Assembly (NCBI GenBank): GCA_022825825.1
Contig: JAJDWA010000002.1
Coordinates: forward strand, 124,001-188,000
Direction of reading: 5' to 3'
Source of the DNA: Candidatus Poribacteria bacterium
GTDB taxonomy: Bacteria > Poribacteria > WGA-4E > WGA-3G
Length of the DNA stretch: 64,000 nucleotides
Of the stretch, positions 35,672 to 42,895 are shown in pieces. The notes under the pieces are model-generated. The model did no database searches and was not told the origin of the DNA. It saw only the letters and a program-made list of their open reading frames with translations. Position numbers and translations under genes: made by a program. The stretch's first letter is position 1. Every line of letters begins with the position of its first letter.

Positions 35672-36586
35672 ATGAAACACGATAAAACCAATAGAACCTT
35701 TGATTGCGAACCCACCCTTACCGATTTGCAGGTGCTACAATTTTGTCATGATGGCTACCTGCAACTTCAAGGTGTTGTTCCTGATGAGATTAACCAACGC
35801 ACCTTTGATTATCTAAACGGTGATATACCTATCAATCCGAGTTATATTCCCGATGGCATGACACACGCGGATTTAGAGCGAATTCGGGATACCCACGAAC
35901 CGAGTTCTATTCTGTTGGAGGATTGGTATATTGAGCATGTGCTTCTCAATCGGGAACTTGCAGGTGCATTACGTTCCTTGCTGGGTAAAAATGTCGGGTT
36001 ACCTGTGTTGGTGAGCAATCATCGGGTTGAATGTCCGATGGAAGCACAACCTTGGCATCACGATGCTGACCACGTTTTTGGTCCCGAAATCAATTTTGTA
36101 GAGGTCTTCTATTTTCCGCAGGACACGCCGCTGGAGATGGGACCGACAGAACTTCTGCCTGGTTCACATATCTCACCAACTAACCGTGATATTACAGAGA
36201 AAGGTGTTGCAAGCGATGGTCCGGCGGGGTCGTTCGTTATCCACTCACAGAGTATCCTGCATCGGCGCGGAGAGTCTACTGCGACTGGATTACGCCACAT
36301 GCTCAAATATAGTTATTGGCGCACGGTGCCACCGACACGTGATTGGATACAGGAACCGGATTTTGATTTTCAGATGGCACCGTATGGCGGTCACGGTATA
36401 GCGCGATATGTGGCGCACATGTTCTATTGGTTATGTGGTAAAGGTGATGAATTTCATCTTATCGGTGGGCAAGCGTGGCCCTGGTCAAGTGAAAATCAGA
36501 TTGGACCTTCTTACGGGTTTGGACATTCGGAGGGGTATCTCCCGAATTGGCGTAAGAATAATCCTGATGATTATGCGATTGGGTAG
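35672..36586 (+). CDS. Phytanoyl-CoA dioxygenase (PhyH) family protein
   Basis: A 304-residue PhyH enzyme. HxD is in QPWHHDADHVFG near residue 130. The distal His is in SILHRRGESTATG near residue 195, followed by LRHMLKYSYWR with the co-substrate Arg. The C-terminal ~70 residues (GGHGIARYVAHMFYWL and GQAWPWSSENQIG) extend beyond the usual core and are aromatic-rich, as in some large poribacterial-type PhyH proteins. It sits between the toxin-antitoxin pair and the restriction-modification locus, the only metabolic gene in that island. It starts 24 nt after the DUF4411 stop; AAGGATTGTC precedes the ATG. Confidence 0.88.
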   Translation: MKHDKTNRTFDCEPTLTDLQVLQFCHDGYLQLQGVVPDEINQRTFDYLNGDIPINPSYIPDGMTHADLERIRDTHEPSSILLEDWYIEHVLLNRELAGALRSLLGKNVGLPVLVSNHRVECPMEAQPWHHDADHVFGPEINFVEVFYFPQDTPLEMGPTELLPGSHISPTNRDITEKGVASDGPAGSFVIHSQSILHRRGESTATGLRHMLKYSYWRTVPPTRDWIQEPDFDFQMAPYGGHGIARYVAHMFYWLCGKGDEFHLIGGQAWPWSSENQIGPSYGFGHSEGYLPNWRKNNPDDYAIG

Positions 36587-36591
36587 TCCAC

Positions 36592-36620
36592 TTGACACCA
36601 ATCAAGATTTAAGGTATTAT
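36592..36620 (+). promoter_or_regulatory. Promoter of the methyltransferase
   Basis: TTGACA (36592-36597), 17 nt, TATTAT (36615-36620). The start should be near 36627, and AAAGGAGG lies 6-13 nt before the ATG at 36647. Confidence 0.8.
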
Positions 36621-38103
36621 TCCGATAACAACAAAGGAGGACATTTATGGCAACAAAAAAACGCACTGAAAAAGAGATCCAAGACTACCGACACGACGCA
36701 AAACGAAAGAACAACCCACCTGCAGGCATTGCAGCACAAGGCAAAATACACGAAAAACCGAAGCAGGAATATGCATACAACCCACACCTCCCGCCAAACC
36801 TCCGATTTGACCCAAAAGGTGATGCCGACAAACTCCCTGAACTACTTGAAGAAGCACAGCAAAGACCGCTCACTGCTGCAGAAACAAAAATAATCGCAAA
36901 CGCGCTAAGACATCATGAACCGTGGCTGGAATGGGCAGGTAAACAGGAAACAAAATCTTTTGCCGTGGATCCGGTTGCACTGCATATCCACGAACGCGTG
37001 AGTGCGAAAGCCATTTTAAAGGTAGCAGAACGCGAAAACGTCCAACGCAGCCTCTTTGCCGACCCACAGCAAGAATATAACGAAGCCGTCGATTTTTACC
37101 AACACGACGTGGATTGGGCAAACCGACTTATCCTCGGTGATAGCCTTACCGTCATGAGTTCCCTTGCACATCGCGAAGACCTTGCTGGCAAGGTGCAAAT
37201 GATTTACATTGACCCGCCCTATGGAATCAAGTTTGCCTCTAACTTTCAACCGACCGTCTTTCAACGTGATGTGAAGGATAGAGAACAAGATTTGACTCGC
37301 GAACGGGAACAGATTAAGGCATACCGTGACACGTGGACTCTCGGTGTTCACTCCTATCTCGCTTACCTGCGCGATAGACTGATTGTTGCAAAAGAACTGT
37401 TGACAGATAGCGGCAGCATTTTTGTGCAGATTAGTGATGAGAATATTCATCGGGTGCGGTCTGTGATGGATGAAGTTTTTGGGGGTGAGAATTTTGTATC
37501 TTTGATTACTTACAAGGTTACAGGGGGAACACAACAAAAAGGGGCACCACGTAGAATCTCCGACTACCTTGTGTGGTACGCAAAGGACAACGAGTCTCTA
37601 AAATTTCATCGCCTTTTTCTTGACAAAGAAGCGAACAAAGATACTACTTTCTCCGATGTTGAATTTTCAGATGGAACACGTCGATCCTTAACAAAAGAAG
37701 AGAAAGAAAATCCCAATTTATTACCTAAAAATGCAAAGTTCTTTATGACTCTTCCTATGCACGGTCAAGGCGCTGGAGAAAATACTCTGAGACATTTTCA
37801 AGGGAATCAATACGGGATTCCTGAAAATGGACACTGGAGACATACTTTAGAGGGATTCAATCGTCTCGTCAGTGCCAATAGGGTTCTTGCCAACATAAAA
37901 GCATTAAGGAGTGTCTACTATTTTTCTGACTCGCCAGTCTCGGAAATTACGACAACTTGGAATGACACGGCACCAGAGACCAATAAAGTTTATGCTGTTC
38001 AAACGAGTCCAAAAATCATTCAACGCTGTTTGTTGATGACTACTGATCCTGGCGATCTTGTTCTTGATCCGACTTGTGTGCGTAAAGGGACAATGATTTT
38101 AAG

Positions 38104-38307
38104 ACCCCCCTTTATCCCCCCGCAAGCGGGGGGAAATACTGGCACATCTCCCACGCTTACGGGAGGAATTGGAGGCACATCCCCCCACGCTTACGAGGAA
38201 AAGATAGATCGCCCCCAAGACCCATTCCCCCACGCTTGCGGGGGGGTAGGGGGGGTAAATCCCAAAAAGCATCTCTCGCTTGCGAAGGAACAAAGGGGGA
38301 TAAATCC
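38104..38307 (+). repeat. C/G-rich palindrome cluster within the intein
   Basis: About 200 nt built from several related units. The clearest is CCCCCCGC-AA-GCGGGGGG at 38116-38133. Others have cores CACGCTTACGGG, CACGCTTGCGGG and CTCGCTTGCGAAG. It contains C6 and G7 runs (G7 at 38240-38246 and 38249-38255). Both relevant reading frames are free of stops here, so a single slip can join or separate them. It interrupts the normal spacing between intein block A and the following strand. Confidence 0.8.
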
Positions 38308-38535
38308 CCTATCGAAAACCTCAACCCCGGCGACTGGGTTCTTTCACATACCGGTAATCCACGTCGCATTCGCCGAGTAATTCGCAAGCGATATCGCGGA
38401 CAACTCATCGGCATTCAGCACAACCAATCCCCTACAACACTTTGGGTAACAGCAGATCATTATATTCTTTGCAAACAGCGCATTCTCTCTTATGAGACAG
38501 ATCGTGCATGGGGCAAAGTCCCTCCAAAACACTTC

Positions 38536-38850
38536 CAGCGAGCACGTGAACTCCGAAAAGAGATGACTTTTGCAGAAAAAACCTTATGGCAGCAACTCCG
38601 AAGTAGGCAACTCGGTGTCAAATTTAGAAGGCAACATCCAATTGGGCCCTACATTACTGACTTTTATGCCCGTGATATAGGACTAATTATTGAAGTTGAT
38701 GGGGACACACACTTCACGCCTGAAGCCGAAGCCTATGATTCCGTACGCACCGATTACCTGCATCAGTTAGGATTAACCGTCCTACGTTTCACGAACCATG
38801 AAATTTTTCAGCGTCTTGATGGTGTCCTGTCCCAGATTCATCAGGCAATT
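38536..38850 (+). other. DUF559 (Vsr-like, EDxHD-type) nuclease domain inside the intein
   Basis: Residues RARELRKEMTFAEKTLWQQL open a canonical DUF559 domain. The catalytic set expected of Vsr-like/EDxHD nucleases is visible: Glu in TFAEKTLW, Asp in YITDFYARD, Glu/Asp in LIIEVDGDTHF, His in the same segment, and Asp in AYDSVRTDYL. The domain ends FTNHEIFQRLDGVLSQIHQA. It sits precisely between splicing blocks B and F, the homing-endonuclease position. It would make a site-specific cut at intein-less copies of motif I. Confidence 0.8.
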
Positions 38851-39709
38851 CGTGCTGTTCATCCCTCTAAAACACCATTTCAACAATGGCGCAGATCAGA
38901 CACCTTACGAATTGGTGACACCGTGTACTTTGATGTCCACTGCAAGCCGGTAGAAATTGTCAATATCCAATACACAGATGTTGATGAAGATGTCTACGAC
39001 CTTGAAGTTGAAGCGGACCATTCTTATCTTACTGAGGTATGTGCAGTGCATAATTGCGGAGGCGGTACCACCGCTTATGTCGCCGAACAGTGGGGTAGAC
39101 GGTGGATTACCATTGATACCAGTCGCGTCGCTGTCGCCTTAGCACGACAACGTCTCTTGACAAGTAGTTTTGAGTATTACCAACTCAAAGACGAATCGAA
39201 AGGCATTGCAGGCGGATTCGTCAACAAAAACGTCCCGCACATAACCCTCAAGAGCATTGCCCAAAACACCGCACTTGACCCAATCTTTGAAAAGCATGAG
39301 CCGATTCTCAAAGAGAAGTTAGAAACGTTGAACAGTGCTTTAGTGGAAGTTACGCAAGAAATCTGCACCAAACTCCTTGCTAAACTTGCAGAGAAGGAAA
39401 CACGTGAAGGAAAAAGATCTATCACGGATGCTGACCGTCGGCGTTGGCAGCTGCCTGAGACAGCATGGCAGGAGTGGGAAGTACCCTTTGACACTGATCC
39501 GGACTGGCCCGAAGCGTTACAAAATGCGTTGACAGATTACCGCGAGGCATGGCGCGCAAAGATGGATGAGGTCAACGAATGCATCGCCGCATCCTCCGAA
39601 GGTGAGGAGTTAGTCGATCAGCCAGAAGTGGACAGAAAGCGGATAAGGGTAAGCGGTCCCTTCACCGTAGAAGCAGTGCAACCCGCAGAAGAATCGCTCC
39701 ATACTGAAT

Positions 39710-39728
39710 CCCCCCTTGACAAGGGGGG
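39710..39728 (+). repeat. C/G palindrome in the C-extein coding sequence
   Basis: CCCCCCTTG-A-CAAGGGGGG, a 19-nt perfect palindrome, followed by CGAGGGGGG. It is in frame (PLDKGGEGG) and sits in a low-complexity linker, so it did not break the gene here. Confidence 0.75.
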
Positions 39729-40606
39729 CGAGGGGGGTTCACCTATCGGCGGTGAACCGATAGAAGAGCTGGACACTTATGAAGATAAAGAAGGGGACGA
39801 GGCAGTTAATGCAGAAGCATATCTTGACAAGATGATTCGTTTGCTTAAAAATGATGGTGTGCGGTTCGCAGAAAACAAAACGATGAAATTTGCCACACTT
39901 GATCCGATTGAAGGCGATGTACTTCACGCTGAAGGTGAATGGGAAACAGATGACGATAAACAACGTCTTGTCGCTGTTGTTTTCGGTCCGCAACACGGTC
40001 CTGTGACTTCGGTGTTAGTCGAAGATTGCTTGCCGATTGCTTCGCGCAGAGGTTATGATGAATTGGTTTTTGCAGGATTCAGTTTTGATGGTGCATCGCA
40101 AGCGATAATCCAAGAAGATCCGAATCCAAGAGTTCGTGCCCACATGGCTTATATCAATCCAGACGTTGCGATGGGAAAACTGCTAAAGGAAACACCAACA
40201 AGTCAGCTGTTTACCGTGTTTGGACTGCCACGTACGGAACTCAAAACAACGGACAGTGGAGAATATATTGTCAAAATGGAGGGTGTAGACATCTATAATC
40301 CTGTAGACAACACGGTGAATTCTGCTGGTGCGGATAAGGTAGCAGCGTGGTTCGTTGATTCTGACTATAACGGTCGCGATTTCTGCATCACCCAAGCCTT
40401 CTTTCCCGATAAAAGTGCGTGGACTAAAATCGCCCGCGATCTCAAAGGCGTGGTTGACCCTGAGTGTTTTGAGAAGTTTAGTGGTACAGAATCTTTGCCG
40501 TTTGCTGCAGGTGAGCATGCGTGTGTTGCTGTCAAGGTGATTGATCCGCGTGGGAATGAGGTGATGCGGGTGCATAACCTACGTGATCTGGGGTATTAAA
40601 AGTCCC

Positions 40607-40632
40607 GGTAGGTGCGGTTTCCTAACCGCACC
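40607..40632 (+). repeat. GGTAGG-palindrome repeat, copy D
   Basis: GGTAG plus the same 9-bp stem (GGTGCGGTT / AACCGCACC, loop TCCT) as copy A at 8171-8196. It lies just after the methyltransferase stop and could also help end its transcript. Confidence 0.85.
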
Positions 40633-40685
40633 GAACCATTGTCTGAATCGCGGAGGACACAGATAACAAAAAGTAGGAGGTAATA

Positions 40686-41651
40686 ATGTCTCAAGAGAAA
40701 ACCCATGACCTACACGACTTCATGCAGCAGCTACAGGACAGAATGGCTGCACATTACAGGCAGATTCAAAAACGAGCATCTGAAGATCCGGGTACCGCTG
40801 GAGACCAAGGCGAGGAGAATTGGTGTGATCTATTAAGTGGGTGGCTTCCACGCACCTATGAAGTCGTCACAAAAGGAAGAATTATCAGCCAAGATGGACA
40901 AGTAAGTCCACAAGTTGACGTGTTAGTTCTAAAGAGTATATATCCTAAGCAGCTAATTGACGAAGGTCAAAAAATATATTTAGCTGCTGGTGTTGCCGCA
41001 GCATTTGAATGCAAAACTACGCTGACAGCAGCAGATATTGAGAAAACCGTGAAAAATTGTGTAAAAATCAAAAACTTGTATCCTGTCCGGGAAGGGACAC
41101 CTTACAAAGAATTGCATGCCCCTATTGTTTGCGGACTGTTAGCGCATTCTCATTCTTGGAAAGCCCCTAACTCAACACCTGAGAATAATATTGAGCAAAA
41201 GTTACATGAGTCTGATGCCTCTTATGTTTCACATCCTCGCTTAGGGCTTGATATACTTTGTGTTGTGAATCTTGCTACATGGACCTTGAGTAAAACGACG
41301 TTTATTGATGCACAGCAGATGTCCCAGTGGCTTTCGGAACAAAAAACAGTGGGAGGAGCATTGAGTGTATATATTGGACACATGTTATCTCCAAGTTATC
41401 AAGCTGAACATTTTACTCCAGTTGGTACTCTGATTGCTAATCTATCGCGACGACTCGCGTGGGAAGATTCAACACTGCGTGACCTTGCTGACTATTATCG
41501 GGTCACAAACATGGCTGGCAGTGGGCATGGAAACATCCGTATTTGGCCTGACTCCATATACACTAAAGAGGTTAAGCGCCGTTTTGAGACTGATAATTTG
41601 TCAACTGGTAAGGGTTCATTTTGGGATGAATGGAGCTCCCTTTTCTACTAA
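40686..41651 (+). CDS. DUF6602-like protein of the restriction-modification locus
   Basis: A 321-residue soluble protein. The first half resembles DUF6602: MQQLQDRMAAHYRQIQKRAS helix, GEENWCDLLSGWLPRTYEV, then QVDVLVLKSIYPK and VAAAFECKTTL. The spaced Asp (QVDVLVL) and Glu-x-Lys (FECK) fit a PD-(D/E)XK-type nuclease core. The second half has no recognised domain. TAGGAGG precedes the ATG. It lies between the methyltransferase and the operon that ends with the helicase, so it is probably an accessory nuclease or specificity factor. Function inferred from context and motif only. Confidence 0.7.
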   Translation: MSQEKTHDLHDFMQQLQDRMAAHYRQIQKRASEDPGTAGDQGEENWCDLLSGWLPRTYEVVTKGRIISQDGQVSPQVDVLVLKSIYPKQLIDEGQKIYLAAGVAAAFECKTTLTAADIEKTVKNCVKIKNLYPVREGTPYKELHAPIVCGLLAHSHSWKAPNSTPENNIEQKLHESDASYVSHPRLGLDILCVVNLATWTLSKTTFIDAQQMSQWLSEQKTVGGALSVYIGHMLSPSYQAEHFTPVGTLIANLSRRLAWEDSTLRDLADYYRVTNMAGSGHGNIRIWPDSIYTKEVKRRFETDNLSTGKGSFWDEWSSLFY

Positions 41652-41741
41652 AAGGTATCTTTTAGGGTGGATGCAAGATACAAAAATCTCGTTCTATGGT
41701 ATGTTCTGTTTGATTTGATACGATATAGGAATGCGTAGAAA

Positions 41742-42227
41742 ATGAAGATAAATACCGTCTATTTACTGTTGATAGCATTATTAGGAATCATAGTATCCGC
41801 GTCAATTGCTCAGCAAAATCAAAACGTTCCGAAAACGGATACGGAAGTTGAGAAACTCAAAATCCAACTTCAGACTGTCGAAAATGAGAAGATGAAGATA
41901 GAAACGGAACTCGCTAAGGCAAATGCAGAGCTTATTAATACAAATATTGACAAGTTAAAAGGTGAATTGAGAGAGTCTAATAATGACTGGTTGAAGGCAT
42001 GGACAATTTGGTTCTGGACTATAATTGGAATTTTTGTCGCAATTCTTATCGGTGTTAGTTACGTTTTTGGGTATTGGCTTAAGTCAAGGACAGATAAGTT
42101 AATTGAAAATGAAGTTGAAAAAAGCCTAAACGGATTTAAAGAAGCCGTTGAGAAGGTAGAGATATTGGAAGATCAGTTCAGAATACTACGAATAGAACAT
42201 GCAGCATCTTTATTGGAAGGTTTATGA
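41742..42227 (+). CDS. Membrane-anchored coiled-coil protein in the R-M locus
   Basis: A 161-residue protein with an N-terminal hydrophobic segment (VYLLLIALLGIIVSASIA), a coiled-coil region of ~60 residues (VEKLKIQLQTVENEKMKIET), a second membrane helix (FWTIIGIFVAILIGVSYVFG) and a charged C-terminal helix. The first segment could be a signal peptide or a membrane anchor. Its stop overlaps the start of the next gene by 4 nt. AGGA lies 11 bases before the ATG. A/T-rich like its neighbours. Family unknown; possible sensor or anchor for the restriction complex. Confidence 0.65.
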   Translation: MKINTVYLLLIALLGIIVSASIAQQNQNVPKTDTEVEKLKIQLQTVENEKMKIETELAKANAELINTNIDKLKGELRESNNDWLKAWTIWFWTIIGIFVAILIGVSYVFGYWLKSRTDKLIENEVEKSLNGFKEAVEKVEILEDQFRILRIEHAASLLEGL

Positions 42228-42895
42228 GTAGTGCTCTTATCGAGTTAGAAAGTCATCCTGAACGAGTCAAAGCACTCACAAAAGAAGTGCTTTTGGATGT
42301 ATTTAGCGATAAAACACGTGATTTGGCAATTAGGTACACTGCTATAGAAGTCCTGGCTGCAAGGAAATCCCCGTTATTGGTTTCTCCCGTGCTAACATTT
42401 TTAAATTCTATTGTTGATACAGAAATTGATTGGGGAGCGTCATTTGATGCAAGTCGTTATCCTTTCCTTTTTTTAGATAGACTCAGAAGAATCAGAAATG
42501 AGGAAACTTATCAAGGACTCAAAACTTTCCTTAACCGTTTGATAGAAGAAAATCCTGAGAATAGGAATACCTTCTTGTCTTGGACAATATTTTCACTTAC
42601 AGATGTTGGACTTAAATTGGACAGGGGTGACTCTGCTGATATGTTGAAAAAGGTGATACCCGATTTGAAGAATTTAGAACAAAATTCAACAATGTTAGAG
42701 ATATTAGTTGACTATTTTGATAAGTTTCAAGAACCTGAAGGTATAAAGGAAGTCTTGACGAATGATTTAACAGATAACCTACCCGACGTAGAAGAAAAAT
42801 GTTTAGAGTTATTGCAAAAGCACGATCCCAACTTTGTAAAAGAATGGAAAGCACAAAAAGAAACTGCTAACACAGAAAATGAGGAATCTTCATGA
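42224..42895 (+). CDS. HEAT-like helical repeat protein in the R-M locus
   Basis: A 223-residue all-helical protein. Repeated Leu-rich helical pairs (RDLAIRYTAIEVLAARKSPL, VSPVLTFLNSIVDTE, TYQGLKTFLNRLIEE and LEILVDYFDKFQEPEG) suggest ARM/HEAT-type repeats used for protein interaction. No catalytic motif. It overlaps the gene before (ATGA) and the helicase after it (ATGA), so the three are made together and presumably form a complex. Not recognised as a known R-M subunit. Confidence 0.65.
   Translation: MSSALIELESHPERVKALTKEVLLDVFSDKTRDLAIRYTAIEVLAARKSPLLVSPVLTFLNSIVDTEIDWGASFDASRYPFLFLDRLRRIRNEETYQGLKTFLNRLIEENPENRNTFLSWTIFSLTDVGLKLDRGDSADMLKKVIPDLKNLEQNSTMLEILVDYFDKFQEPEGIKEVLTNDLTDNLPDVEEKCLELLQKHDPNFVKEWKAQKETANTENEESS

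Larger units (their letters stand above)
38075..39054 (+). other. Intein (Hint domain) with DUF559/Vsr-like endonuclease
   Basis: Protein-splicing element inserted in methyltransferase motif I. Block A begins at Cys (CVRKGTMIL, 38075-38101). After a palindrome-rich stretch the Hint fold continues IENLNPGDWVLSHTG and has block B VTADHYIL (38446-38469), block F VYDLEVEADHSYL, and block G AVHN, with the terminal Asn at 39052-39054 and Cys+1 at 39055. These are the residues for Cys/Asn/Cys class 1 splicing. The homing-endonuclease slot between B and F holds a DUF559 domain, not LAGLIDADG. The span is 980 nt, not a multiple of three. Confidence 0.85.
36647..40599 (+). pseudogene. Type III-like DNA methyltransferase, split by an intein and a frameshift
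   Basis: A beta-class (motif IV before motif I) N6-adenine/N4-cytosine methyltransferase of the Mod type. The N-extein (36647-38074) carries YIDPPYGIKFASNF, the catalytic DPPY. The C-extein (39055-40599) resumes with CGGGTTAYVAEQWGRRW, so ligation rebuilds DPTCGGGTT, the AdoMet-binding motif I. The insertion between them is an intein (38075-39054). The frame shifts within the insertion: the N part and C part read in different frames, both open across 38086-38380. Spliced and frame-corrected, the enzyme would be ~990 residues, normal for the family. It pairs with the helicase-nuclease at 42892. Either phase-variable, decaying, or a sequence error. Confidence 0.75.

Noticed and set aside
38104-38307. 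CRISPR array or tandem-repeat locus
   Set aside because: The units are palindromic variants of different lengths without equal spacers, and lie inside coding sequence. No cas genes are in the window.
38075-39054. Group I or II intron in the methyltransferase
   Set aside because: The insert encodes continuous Hint-domain blocks that begin with Cys and end with Asn before Cys, and it is translated in frame with the exteins apart from one shift. No intron core pairings were seen.
40183-40575. Minus-strand reading frame in the methyltransferase C-terminus
   Set aside because: It is antisense to the conserved C-extein and shows no recognisable motif.
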